From positions 124,001 through 188,000 of the forward strand of contig JAJUGU010000003.1 of NCBI GenBank assembly GCA_029265815.1: 64,000 bases of DNA, written 5' to 3'. This DNA comes from Anaerolineaceae bacterium. Lineage in GTDB: Bacteria > Chloroflexota > Anaerolineae > Anaerolineales > Anaerolineaceae. This document shows, one piece after another, positions 1-8,874 of this stretch (the first letter of the stretch is position 1; the number at the start of each line of letters is the position of its first letter). Below the pieces are notes generated by a model. The model had not been told where the DNA came from. It worked only from the letters and a program-made list of their open reading frames with translations, and ran no database searches. The translations under genes were made by a program, and so were the position numbers.

Positions 1-270
1 ATGGAAGCGTTGATCCATCACTTCAAACTATGGACGGAAGGCTTCACCCCGCCCGTTGGATCAGTGTATGCCACCATCGAGAGCCCGAGGGGTGAAATGG
101 GGGTGTTCCTCGAATCAAATGGAACCCCCAAGCCGTACCGCATTCATTACCGCACCCCCTCTTTGCCGTTGCTGCAGGCATTACCTCTGATGGCCAAAGG
201 GCATCTTGTCGCGGATCTAATCGGTATCATTGGCAGCATAGATATTGTTCTAGGAGACTGTGACCGGTGA
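1..270 (+). CDS. nuoD: NADH-quinone oxidoreductase subunit D, C-terminal end (partial)
   Basis: This is the last 89 residues of the 49-kDa (NuoD) subunit of respiratory complex I. The gene begins before the window, so the Met codon at base 1 is internal. The tail has the typical NuoD ending: a 'VYATIESPRGEMG' stretch, then 'KPYRIHYRTPS' and a final 'DLIGIIGSIDIVLGDCDR'. NuoD sits in the peripheral arm and lines the quinone-binding cavity. Its stop overlaps the GTG start of the next gene (GTGA), the tight coupling expected inside a nuo operon. Identity is secure; completeness upstream cannot be judged here. Confidence 0.95.
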   Translation: MEALIHHFKLWTEGFTPPVGSVYATIESPRGEMGVFLESNGTPKPYRIHYRTPSLPLLQALPLMAKGHLVADLIGIIGSIDIVLGDCDR

Positions 271-821
271 ACCAACTCCTTCGTAAACACTCACTAGAGG
301 TCGAAAAGATTCTGGCGAAATACCCGCCAGATCAAAAACGCGCAGTTGTCATGCCATTGTTACACCTGGTACAGCAGGAAGATGGATTCATTTCGCGCGA
401 GCGTATGCAGGAAATTGCTGAAATCGCTGGAATCACCACCACCGAGGTGGCATCGGTTGTCGGTTTTTATACTCTGTTTCACGATGCACCCGGCGCCCGG
501 ATCAAAATTCAGGTGTGTACCGATGTCGCCTGCGATCTGCGTGGCGCCCGAGAGTACCTCAATGGATTATGCTCTCAATTGGGCATCAACCCCGGCGAAA
601 CAACTGAGGATGGTCTGGTTTCCATCGAAGAGGTGAAATGTCTGGCGGCTTGTGACCATGCGCCTATGTTTCAGGCACACATTGGTGATGCGCTCGAATA
701 TCACGAAAATCAAACGGTCGAACGTACATTGGACTGGCTTAAATCCATGATTGCATCAATGAAATCACCTGCATCGGCAGTTGAAAAGAAAACGACTGAT
801 GATGGAGGCAGCCATGAGTGA
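267..821 (+). CDS. nuoE: NADH-quinone oxidoreductase subunit E (24-kDa, 2Fe-2S)
   Basis: Thioredoxin-fold 24-kDa subunit of the complex I NADH module, 184 residues. The 2Fe-2S (N1a) ligands are visible as C84-x4-C89 and C125-x3-C129. The start is GTG at 267, with AGGAG about 10 bases upstream, overlapping the nuoD stop. The roughly 25 residues after the last conserved region are hydrophilic and variable. The 3' end overlaps the nuoF start (ATGAGTGA), so nuoD, nuoE and nuoF are probably translationally coupled. It works with NuoF and NuoG in oxidising NADH on the cytoplasmic side. Confidence 0.96.
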   Translation: MNQLLRKHSLEVEKILAKYPPDQKRAVVMPLLHLVQQEDGFISRERMQEIAEIAGITTTEVASVVGFYTLFHDAPGARIKIQVCTDVACDLRGAREYLNGLCSQLGINPGETTEDGLVSIEEVKCLAACDHAPMFQAHIGDALEYHENQTVERTLDWLKSMIASMKSPASAVEKKTTDDGGSHE

Positions 822-2064
822 TCTGTTCCTGTTGCGTCACCGAACTATTGCGGGACTGAACCAACTTTCCATTTACCTTGAAAATGGTGGATTTAAAACC
901 TGGAAAAAAGCAGTCACAGCGCAGAAGCCCGAAGACCTGATCAACGAAGTCAAGGCTTCAGGATTGCGCGGGCGTGGCGGTGCAGGGTTTCCGACCGGAG
1001 TGAAATGGTCTTTCCTGCCCAATAATATCTGGCCGCATTATGTGGTGGCCAATTCTGATGAATCTGAGCCCGGCACTTTTAAAGACCGCGAGATCCTTGA
1101 ATACAACCCGTATCAATTCCTTGAAGGATTGATGCTTGCCTCTTACGCGGTGCAGGCAAAGGATGCTTATATTTACTTCCGTGGAGAATTCTGGCAGATC
1201 GCGCGCAGGTTCGATGAACGGATCGCCGAACTGACAGCTTCAGGTTACCTGGGTGATCACCTGTTCGGAACAGATTACTCGCTGCGCATCCATACTCATC
1301 TTGGAGCAGGCGCTTATATCTGCGGCGAAGAAACTGCTCTGTTGGAATCGATCGAGGGCAGGCTTGGTCAGCCGCGCCTGCGCCCGCCTTTCCCTGCCGT
1401 TGAAGGTCTGTTTGGACTGCCGACTGTGATCAATAACGTAGAAACGCTTACTAACCTTCCCGTGATCATAGGCGAAGGAGCGGCTCGTTTCCGCAGTGTG
1501 GGCACTGAAAAAAGTCCCGGTACCAAAATCTTCAGCCTCTCGGGCAGGGTGAAAAAACCGGGTAACTATGAACTTCCACTTGGAACGACATTCCGTGAGC
1601 TGATTTTTACCCATGGCGAAGGCATCATCAATGACGCAAAGATCAAGGCGATCATGCCCGCTGGTGCTTCATCGGCATTGATCCCTGCCACCGATGTTGC
1701 GCTGGATACTCCCATGGATTACGAATCTGTACCTGCCCTGGGTGGGCAGCTCGGTTCAGCTTCTGTGATCATTTTGGATGAAACGGTCAACATCAGTGAC
1801 CTGGTGAAAGATACGGTGCATTTCTTTAAGCATGAGTCTTGCGGCAAATGCACACCGTGCCGTGAGGGCACATATTGGATGAGCTGCATCATTGACCGCA
1901 TCGTATCGGGCAAGAGCAAGAAAGAGGATATCGATCTCTTGTTGACCGTTGCCAGGAACATGCAGAACAAATGCTTCTGTGCTCTTGGTGAGTTTTCCAC
2001 AACGGCGGTGGTTTCAGCAATCGACAAATTCCGGGCAGACTTCGAAGCCCGTTTGGAGAGTTGA
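814..2064 (+). CDS. nuoF: NADH-quinone oxidoreductase subunit F (51-kDa, NADH/FMN binding)
   Basis: Flavin and NADH-binding subunit of complex I, 416 residues from the chosen ATG at 814. That start has GGAGG at 804-808 and overlaps the nuoE stop; an in-frame start at 781 would overlap nuoE by 41 bases and is less likely. The glycine-rich nucleotide motif GRGGAGFPTG lies near residues 52-61. A second conserved block has GAGAYICGEETALLES. The N3 4Fe-4S ligands are in SCGKCTPCREGT near residue 345, with a further Cys about 40 residues later (NKCFCALG). It takes hydride from NADH and passes electrons through FMN to the iron-sulphur chain. Confidence 0.96.
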   Translation: MSDLFLLRHRTIAGLNQLSIYLENGGFKTWKKAVTAQKPEDLINEVKASGLRGRGGAGFPTGVKWSFLPNNIWPHYVVANSDESEPGTFKDREILEYNPYQFLEGLMLASYAVQAKDAYIYFRGEFWQIARRFDERIAELTASGYLGDHLFGTDYSLRIHTHLGAGAYICGEETALLESIEGRLGQPRLRPPFPAVEGLFGLPTVINNVETLTNLPVIIGEGAARFRSVGTEKSPGTKIFSLSGRVKKPGNYELPLGTTFRELIFTHGEGIINDAKIKAIMPAGASSALIPATDVALDTPMDYESVPALGGQLGSASVIILDETVNISDLVKDTVHFFKHESCGKCTPCREGTYWMSCIIDRIVSGKSKKEDIDLLLTVARNMQNKCFCALGEFSTTAVVSAIDKFRADFEARLES

Positions 2065-2068
2065 GCGC

Positions 2069-4540
2069 ATGGAAAAACTAGTCACCTTACAAATAGATGG
2101 CCGCAGCGTCACCGTTCCGGCAGGAACGATGATCGTGGATGCGGCGAAAAAGCTCGACATTATTATCCCCACATTCTGCTACCATCCCAAGTTGAAACCC
2201 GCCGGCATGTGCAGGGTTTGCCTGGTGGATGTTGGTAGACCTCAGATCGACCGTGCAACCAATCAACCTGTTCTTAACGAGGATGGAACACCAAAGATCG
2301 TTTTCGGCCCCAAACTTGAAACCGCATGCACCACGCCGGTATCAGAGGGAATGGTGGTATGGGGCGCTACTGAAAAAGTGATGGAAGCGCGTAAGGAAAT
2401 CCTCGAATTCCTGCTGACCTCTCATCCCCTTGACTGCCCGGTATGCGATAAAGGCGGAGAATGCCCGCTGCAAAACCTGACACTTAAATTTGGACCGACC
2501 GAGAGCCGCTTTGAATTCGACGAAAAGAAGCATCTGAGTAAACATGTTCCACTGGGTGAATTGATTTACCTTGACCGCGAACGCTGCATCCAGTGCGGGC
2601 GCTGTGTTCGCTTCCAAGATCAAATTGCAGATGACCCGGTAATCGGGTTTTCCGAGCGCGGGCGTTCGATCCAGATCGTAAGCTTCTCAGAACCCGGCTT
2701 CGACTCCATCTTTTCTGGCAACACCACTGATATTTGTCCGGTTGGAGCTCTCACCACGGCAGATTTCCGCTTTGGCGCACGAACCTGGGAAATGGAAAAC
2801 AAGGCTTCCATCTGTACCCAGTGCTCGGTGGGCTGCAACATTATTTACAACACCCGCCGCGAAGTAAAGTCTGGAAAGATCGTGATCAAACGTGTCATGC
2901 CGCGCCAGAATGAAGAAGTAAATGAAATCTGGATCTGCGACAAAGGACGCTTCACTTATCATTATGCGAACAGTCCAGAACGTCTGACAACCCCCCTGAT
3001 CAGGCGCAACGGCGAACTGGTTCGGGTTAGCTGGGAAGAAGCAATCGAATTTGCTGCGCAGAAAGTAAAGGCGGCCGGGTCAAAACTGGCGGTCATTGCC
3101 AGCGGGCGGTTAAGCAACGAAGATCTCTATACCTTGAAGAAATTTTCTACTGAGATTGAGGGTAAGGCTATCCTGCATACGACCATCAGCGGCGGCGACT
3201 GGGTTTCTCGGGTGGGAATGGCTCCTGGTTCTGATTTGAGCAAACTGGAAAAAGGTTCCACTATTCTGGTGTTTGCCTCTGATCTGCACGAAGAAGCGCC
3301 TCTCTGGTGGCTTCGAGTTAAAGGAGCGGCTGAACGCGGGGCGACCCTGATTGTTGCCAATGCGCGCAAGACCCGCCTGGATAAGTTCGCGACTCATACC
3401 TTGCGCTACCGGTATGGAGAAGAAGCAAAGGCTCTGGACGAGATTATTTCTGGTAAGTCAGAAATCTCAATGGCGGTTAAGGAAGCTGAAAATCTGGTGG
3501 TCTTCTACGGTTCCGATGGCCTCGGTCTGGCACAATCCGCTTATGTGGCCGAAAAATTGGCCGGATTGCTCACCAGCACCGGCCACACTGGTAAACCTAA
3601 CAACGGACTGATCGCGGTCTGGCAAAAAGGAAACGACCAGGGCGCGTGGGAACTGGGTTACAAGACAGACCAACATCTTGAAGATACGATCAGCGCTGCA
3701 ATGGGAGTTTATATCGCCGGGGCCGATCCCGTCAGTGAAGATCCCGGGTTAAAGATCGCGTTGCAGCGGGCGGGATTTATCATTGTTCAGGATTTGTTCC
3801 TGACCGATACAGCCCGGTTAGCAGATGTCGTCTTCCCGGCTCAAGCGGTCATGGAGCGCGAAGGAACAGCAGTAACGGGTGAGCGCCGTATGCAATACTA
3901 CGCCCCCGCAGTGTGTGAGCCAGAAGGTACCCGCCCAGATCATTCCATCACCTGTGCCATTGCCCAAGCGGCTGGTATGAGCCTGACCGTTGCCACTACC
4001 GCTGAAATTTTCGAGCAAATGACGGCTGCCCCCGGGGTATTTCACAATATCACGCTCAACCAGTTACGCGAAACATGCGAACAATGGCCGAGGATCGGTC
4101 GCAACGAGGTTTATTACGCGGGTACCGCTTTCGATAACAAAGACGGCCTGGGTGTAATCTTGCCGTTGAATCAAGATCAAGAGAAACCTCTACCGGCCGC
4201 GATCCCTGAAGCGGTTACTGTTCCTCAGGGTCAATTCCTGGCAGTGCCCGTCACCCGTCTTTACGACCGCGGAGGCACGGTGATCACCTCCGATATGGTC
4301 AAGGAGCGCATCACCCGTAACCTGATCAGCCTGAATCCGAAGGATGCAGACAAGATCAAGGCAGCAGCCGGCGATAGAATTCTGCTGCATCTGGCAGGCA
4401 GAGACATTGAAGGACTCCTTGGTCTTGATAATGGTCAGCCTGAAGGTGTGGTTTTAGTGACACGCAGTATGGGTGCGCTGCTCTCTACCCCGGCTCTTGC
4501 CGCGGTTTCTGTAATTGAACCCGCAACTCAAAAATCATAG
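2069..4540 (+). CDS. nuoG: NADH-quinone oxidoreductase subunit G (75-kDa, multi Fe-S)
   Basis: Iron-sulphur subunit of the complex I NADH module, 823 residues. ATG at 2069 follows the nuoF stop by 4 bases; a longer in-frame reading from 1949 only overlaps nuoF. Domains in order: an N-terminal 2Fe-2S ferredoxin (CYHPKLKPAGMCRVC), the His/Cys cluster block (HPLDCPVCDKGGECPLQN), a 4Fe-4S motif RCIQCGRCVRFQ, then a molybdopterin-oxidoreductase-like region opening with CTQCSVGC and a fourth Cys 33 residues later (WICDKGR). That last set resembles the N7-type cluster kept in some bacterial NuoG proteins. The C-terminal part lacks obvious pterin catalytic residues, as is normal for NuoG. Confidence 0.94.
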   Translation: MEKLVTLQIDGRSVTVPAGTMIVDAAKKLDIIIPTFCYHPKLKPAGMCRVCLVDVGRPQIDRATNQPVLNEDGTPKIVFGPKLETACTTPVSEGMVVWGATEKVMEARKEILEFLLTSHPLDCPVCDKGGECPLQNLTLKFGPTESRFEFDEKKHLSKHVPLGELIYLDRERCIQCGRCVRFQDQIADDPVIGFSERGRSIQIVSFSEPGFDSIFSGNTTDICPVGALTTADFRFGARTWEMENKASICTQCSVGCNIIYNTRREVKSGKIVIKRVMPRQNEEVNEIWICDKGRFTYHYANSPERLTTPLIRRNGELVRVSWEEAIEFAAQKVKAAGSKLAVIASGRLSNEDLYTLKKFSTEIEGKAILHTTISGGDWVSRVGMAPGSDLSKLEKGSTILVFASDLHEEAPLWWLRVKGAAERGATLIVANARKTRLDKFATHTLRYRYGEEAKALDEIISGKSEISMAVKEAENLVVFYGSDGLGLAQSAYVAEKLAGLLTSTGHTGKPNNGLIAVWQKGNDQGAWELGYKTDQHLEDTISAAMGVYIAGADPVSEDPGLKIALQRAGFIIVQDLFLTDTARLADVVFPAQAVMEREGTAVTGERRMQYYAPAVCEPEGTRPDHSITCAIAQAAGMSLTVATTAEIFEQMTAAPGVFHNITLNQLRETCEQWPRIGRNEVYYAGTAFDNKDGLGVILPLNQDQEKPLPAAIPEAVTVPQGQFLAVPVTRLYDRGGTVITSDMVKERITRNLISLNPKDADKIKAAAGDRILLHLAGRDIEGLLGLDNGQPEGVVLVTRSMGALLSTPALAAVSVIEPATQKS

Positions 4541-4552
4541 GCGAGGATAGCT

Positions 4553-5557
4553 ATGACATTTGGATTATTTCTTGAATGGTTCATCAAATCGCTCATTTTG
4601 ATCCTCGGTTTGACTATAGGATTCGCCTATGTAACGCTTTTCGAGCGTAAACTTGCCGCATGGATTCAAGTGCGCATTGGCCCGAACCGGGCTGGTCCCT
4701 GGGGTATTTTTCAACCGGTTGCAGACGCCGTGAAATTGATTTTCAAGGAAGAACTTATTCCCGAAAAAGCTGACAAATTCTTGTTTGTCATGGCGCCGGT
4801 AATTACGGTAATCCCTGCGTTAATCATCACCGGTGTGATTCCCATTGGCCCCCCCATCACGCTTTTTGGTAAAGAATTCACCATGCAGATCGCCGATATC
4901 AACGTCGGTGCGCTCTATCTGCTGACCGTTACCGCTATCTCCATCTATGGTATCGTACTCGCGGGATGGTCTTCGAACAACAAATATTCGATGATGGGTG
5001 GGTTGCGTGCAGCGGCTTCGATGATCAGCTATGAGCTTGCGCTGGGGTTGTCGTATATCGGACCGATCCTGCTCGCGAATTCCATGAGCATCAATGACAT
5101 CATCAACGCCCAAAAAGGCGTGTGGTTTGTCGTATTCCAACCCCTGGGTTTCATCATCTTCATCCTCGCTTCCACCGCCGAAATCAACCGTGGACCTTTT
5201 GATATGCCTGAGGCTGAGCATGAACTAACAGGCGGCTATAACACCGAATACTCTGGCATGAAGTTCGCCCTTTTCTACATGGCAGAATACATCAAGATGA
5301 TCACGATTTCGATGATCGGCGCATCACTCTTCCTGGGTGGATATCTGGGTCCGGGAGTGCATGAACATCCCTGGCTTGGACCGATCTACCTAACAATTAA
5401 AGTAGTGATCATTCTCTTCTGGCTGGTTTGGAGCCGTTGGACCTGGCCGCGCTTCCGCTATGACCGCTTAATGAAATTCGGCTGGAAGATCCTCTTCCCA
5501 CTGGCGCTTTTAAATGTATTCGTGACCGCGCTTGTGCTCTTGCTGATCGGAGGTTGA
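4553..5557 (+). CDS. nuoH: NADH-quinone oxidoreductase subunit H (membrane)
   Basis: ND1-type membrane subunit, 334 residues with about eight hydrophobic segments. The N-terminal quinone-site signature is clear: TLFERKLAAWIQVRIGPNR, followed by GPWGIFQPVADAVKLIFKEE. Later conserved acidic loops are present (STAEINRGPFDMPEAEHELTGG). NuoH forms the membrane side of the quinone channel between the peripheral and membrane arms. The start ATG at 4553 has a GAGG-containing leader. The gene is separated from nuoI by a single base. Confidence 0.96.
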   Translation: MTFGLFLEWFIKSLILILGLTIGFAYVTLFERKLAAWIQVRIGPNRAGPWGIFQPVADAVKLIFKEELIPEKADKFLFVMAPVITVIPALIITGVIPIGPPITLFGKEFTMQIADINVGALYLLTVTAISIYGIVLAGWSSNNKYSMMGGLRAAASMISYELALGLSYIGPILLANSMSINDIINAQKGVWFVVFQPLGFIIFILASTAEINRGPFDMPEAEHELTGGYNTEYSGMKFALFYMAEYIKMITISMIGASLFLGGYLGPGVHEHPWLGPIYLTIKVVIILFWLVWSRWTWPRFRYDRLMKFGWKILFPLALLNVFVTALVLLLIGG

Positions 5558-5558
5558 A

Positions 5559-6050
5559 ATGCTTCGCGGATTATACATTACCCTTAAGTCGCTATTTGAA
5601 AAAAAGATTACCATCCAGTATCCCGAAGTGAAAAGACCGGTGCGAGAGCGCTTCCGTGGAAGGCATGAACTGAAGCGTTATGATAACGGATTGGAAAAAT
5701 GCATTGGCTGTGCCCTGTGCGCAGCAGCCTGCCCGCCAGGCGCAATTTTTGTGGAGGCCGGGGAGAACACCGATGAAGAACGGTATTCTCCGGGTGAACG
5801 TTACGCTAAAACTTACGAGATCAATATGTTGCGCTGCATCTTTTGCGGGTTTTGCGAAGATGCCTGTCCGACTGAAGCGATCGTCCTGGAACACGATTAT
5901 GAACTGTCGTTCACTGACCGCAGATCAGCTATCTATACCAAGGATATGCTTCTTGTTAAGGTTCCTGAAGGCGGAAAGCCTACCCCACAGAAGACTGAAC
6001 CCGGGGTCTACACTCGTTCAGTGCCCGAAATGAAAGACCCCGTGGATTAA
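5559..6050 (+). CDS. nuoI: NADH-quinone oxidoreductase subunit I (two 4Fe-4S)
   Basis: TYKY-type ferredoxin subunit, 163 residues, carrying clusters N6a and N6b next to the quinone site. Two complete C-x2-C-x2-C-x3-CP motifs are visible: CIGCALCAAACPPGAI and CIFCGFCEDACPTEAI. An N-terminal amphipathic stretch probably lies on the membrane. The start ATG is one base after the nuoH stop, with GGAGG just inside the nuoH end, so translation is likely coupled. Confidence 0.96.
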   Translation: MLRGLYITLKSLFEKKITIQYPEVKRPVRERFRGRHELKRYDNGLEKCIGCALCAAACPPGAIFVEAGENTDEERYSPGERYAKTYEINMLRCIFCGFCEDACPTEAIVLEHDYELSFTDRRSAIYTKDMLLVKVPEGGKPTPQKTEPGVYTRSVPEMKDPVD

Positions 6051-6060
6051 GGAGGACGCG

Positions 6061-6579
6061 ATGACAACTTCAATGATCTTTTTTATCTTGCTTGCGATCC
6101 TCGCCATTGCCTCCGCTGTGGCAATGATCGCCAGCCGCAGTGCGATCTACTCAGCGCTCTTCCTTGTACTCAATTTTTTGGCGGTAGCCGTCATCTACCT
6201 GATGTTGGGTGCGCCTTTCGTCTCGCTGGCGCAGATTACGGTTTACGCCGGGGCGATCATGATCCTGTTCATTTTCGTGATCATGCTGCTTGGCACAAAG
6301 AAACTGGATTCAGAAGAACCTCTAAAATGGCAGCGGCCGTTGGCCATCATTCTCAGTGCGGCCCTCGTCATTGAGGGGGCATACGTGTTGGTCACCCGTA
6401 TCGGCTCTCATGCACTTGCCACAGCCGCCACTTCTGAGCTGGCAGATCCAAAAACGCTTGGCATGGTTCTGTTCCAAAAATATGCTCTGCCATTCGAGAT
6501 TGTATCGGTAATTCTGCTGGTCGCGGCGATTGGCGCGGTGGTGCTTTCGCGGCATGATTCAAAACCTGGAGGTAATTAA
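6061..6579 (+). CDS. nuoJ: NADH-quinone oxidoreductase subunit J (membrane)
   Basis: ND6-type membrane subunit, 172 residues with five predicted membrane segments. The conserved third-helix region [18 protein letters not shown] is intact; this helix carries the pi-bulge that gates proton transfer in known complex I structures. AAGGAGG lies just before the ATG. The stop overlaps the nuoK start (TAATG). Confidence 0.95.
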   Translation: MTTSMIFFILLAILAIASAVAMIASRSAIYSALFLVLNFLAVAVIYLMLGAPFVSLAQITVYAGAIMILFIFVIMLLGTKKLDSEEPLKWQRPLAIILSAALVIEGAYVLVTRIGSHALATAATSELADPKTLGMVLFQKYALPFEIVSVILLVAAIGAVVLSRHDSKPGGN

Positions 6580-6881
6580 TGTATCCCCTCATATTTCCTC
6601 TGGCTCTGGCAGGAATTCTCTTCAGCATTGGCGTGGTTGGCTTTCTGATCCGCAAAAACGCCATCATTGTCTTTATGTCGCTTGAGTTAATGTTCAACGC
6701 TGCAAACCTGGTTTTCATTACCTTCGCCAATTATTTTCAGAATGTGAATGGGCAGGTGATTGTCATTTTTATCATGACCACGGCTGCGGCTGAAGTGGCG
6801 GTGGGGCTGGCTTTGATCGTCAGCATCTTCCGTTCCAGACACAGCATCAGCGTTGATGATTTGAACAAACTTAAAGGCTAA
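6579..6881 (+). CDS. nuoK: NADH-quinone oxidoreductase subunit K (membrane)
   Basis: ND4L-type subunit, 100 residues and three membrane helices, the normal size for the family. The conserved glutamate of the second helix is in [14 protein letters not shown], and the third helix carries [15 protein letters not shown]. These residues belong to the proton-transfer path linking NuoH/J to the antiporter-like subunits. The start shares one base with the nuoJ stop. Confidence 0.95.
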   Translation: MYPLIFPLALAGILFSIGVVGFLIRKNAIIVFMSLELMFNAANLVFITFANYFQNVNGQVIVIFIMTTAAAEVAVGLALIVSIFRSRHSISVDDLNKLKG

Positions 6882-6907
6882 ACGATCCGGGAAAGGATGA
6901 ATCATTT

Positions 6908-8863
6908 ATGGAATCTGGTCAATATTTGAACCTTGTACCCTGGGTCGTCTTCATGCCGGTGATCGGGCTGGTGATCAACCTGCTCTTCGGCAAACGGTTC
7001 GGGGAAACATTTAGTGGAGTGGTGGGAAGCCTGGCTTCGGGGCTTTCTTTCATTGTCTCCGTGCTGGTGGCAATGGGGCTGGCTGCTCACCCAGAGGCCG
7101 CGATTGTGACGCTCGGTGAATGGATCACGATTGGTGCCCTTCAGGTACATTGGGCGTTTCGTGTTGATACCCTTTCAGTAGTGATGATGCTGGTGGTCAG
7201 CGGGGTCGGCACGTTGATTCATATCTATTCCATCGGGTATATGCACAGCGATGTGCGCCACAATGGAGACCCTGAACGTTTTACCCGCTTCTTTGTCTAT
7301 CTGAATCTTTTCATCGCCTCGATGATGACCCTGGTCAGTGCTGACAACTTCTTGATGATGTTCGTTGGCTGGGAAGGTGTGGGCCTCTGTTCCTACTTGC
7401 TCATTGGATTCTGGTTTGAGAAAGGTAAGAATGGAACGGGCAATGCAGAGGCGGCCAAAAAAGCTTTCATCACCAACCGCATCGGTGATTTTGGTTTGCT
7501 GATTGCCATGTTCATGATTTTCAAGTATTTTGGCAGCTTCCAATTCGATACCGTTTTCGGACAGGCCGCGCAGGTTGCTCAAGCGCACCCCGGGGCGATG
7601 CTGGCTATCACATTATTCATGCTTCTTGGTGTGACCGGTAAATCTGCGCAGATTCCGCTCTTTGTCTGGCTTCCAGATGCCATGGCAGGCCCGACACCGG
7701 TTTCTGCCCTCATCCATGCTGCAACAATGGTTACCGCTGGTGTTTATCTGGTGGCTCGCAGCTCTGCTTTCTACGCTCTTGTTCCTACCGCACAAACCGT
7801 TGTGATGTGGATCGGCGGGTTGACGGCATTCTTCGCTGCCACGATCGCTATCGGGCAGTATGACATCAAGAAAGTTCTGGCCTACTCCACCATCAGCCAG
7901 CTTGGTTTTATGGTGGCAGCCGTGGGCATGGGCGCAACGGTGGCTGGTATGTTTCACCTGGTCACGCATGCCTTCTTTAAAGGGCTGCTTTTCCTGGCTG
8001 CCGGTTCGGTCATCCAGGGAGTGGAACGCGGGCTGCATCATGCGCACGGAGCCGGGGAATTGGACCCGCAGGACATGCGCAATATGGGCGGCCTGCGCAA
8101 GGTGATGCCCGTTACGTTCTGGGTTTATCTGATCGGCGGCCTGGCGCTTTCAGGTATCGTCCCGCTGGCTGGTTTCTTCTCCAAAGACGAAATTCTCGCC
8201 GCCGCCTATCACGGACAGCCTGCGTTGTTCATTCTCCTGGTGATCTCTGCTTTCATGACGGCATTTTATATGGGGCGGCAGCTGGTGATGGTCTTCTTTG
8301 GCAAGCCGCGTTCCGCAGCCGCAGAGGGTGCCAGCGAGAGCCCAAAGGTGATGACCATTCCGCTGATCATCCTGGCTGGATTATCGATCATTGGCGGTGT
8401 GCTCAACCTGCCCGGCGTTCACACACTGGAGCATTGGCTGTCGCATACCCTGGGTGAAGGTGAACCGGCCGAATTCATCTGGCTGGTGGCCGGGTTGTCG
8501 CTGATTCTGGCGCTGGCGGGTCTGGGGTTGGGGTGGCTGGTCTACGCCGGTAAATTAAGCAAGGCAGATGCCCCGGATCCCATGAAAAGCAAGTTGGGCC
8601 CGGTTTTCACTGGAATGGAACATAAATGGTGGGTCGACGAGTTCTACCAGACCTTGATCCTGAACCCGTACAAGGCTTTTTCAGAATTCATGGCAAACCC
8701 GGTTGACCTGGGTGTGATCGACCGCATTGGTGGAGGTCTGGCAGCTGGTGCTCGATCTGCATCAGAAGGGCTGAGCAAGATTCAAAATGGCTTTGTTCGC
8801 TCTTATGCGCTCTGGATGCTCATTGGTCTGGTCGCAATCATGACGTACTTAATCTTGAAATAA
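6908..8863 (+). CDS. nuoL: NADH-quinone oxidoreductase subunit L (antiporter-like)
   Basis: Largest antiporter-like membrane subunit, 651 residues. Recognisable blocks are the N-terminal WEGVGLCSYLLIGFW, the central KSAQIPLFVWLPDAMAGPTP and HAATMVTAGVYLVAR, and the C-terminal extension that forms the lateral helix in NuoL and sets it apart from NuoM and NuoN. A proton-translocating role is known for the family. It is preceded by GGAAAGGATG and lies 26 bases after nuoK. Confidence 0.95.
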   Translation: MESGQYLNLVPWVVFMPVIGLVINLLFGKRFGETFSGVVGSLASGLSFIVSVLVAMGLAAHPEAAIVTLGEWITIGALQVHWAFRVDTLSVVMMLVVSGVGTLIHIYSIGYMHSDVRHNGDPERFTRFFVYLNLFIASMMTLVSADNFLMMFVGWEGVGLCSYLLIGFWFEKGKNGTGNAEAAKKAFITNRIGDFGLLIAMFMIFKYFGSFQFDTVFGQAAQVAQAHPGAMLAITLFMLLGVTGKSAQIPLFVWLPDAMAGPTPVSALIHAATMVTAGVYLVARSSAFYALVPTAQTVVMWIGGLTAFFAATIAIGQYDIKKVLAYSTISQLGFMVAAVGMGATVAGMFHLVTHAFFKGLLFLAAGSVIQGVERGLHHAHGAGELDPQDMRNMGGLRKVMPVTFWVYLIGGLALSGIVPLAGFFSKDEILAAAYHGQPALFILLVISAFMTAFYMGRQLVMVFFGKPRSAAAEGASESPKVMTIPLIILAGLSIIGGVLNLPGVHTLEHWLSHTLGEGEPAEFIWLVAGLSLILALAGLGLGWLVYAGKLSKADAPDPMKSKLGPVFTGMEHKWWVDEFYQTLILNPYKAFSEFMANPVDLGVIDRIGGGLAAGARSASEGLSKIQNGFVRSYALWMLIGLVAIMTYLILK

Positions 8864-8874
8864 AAGGATGGGCG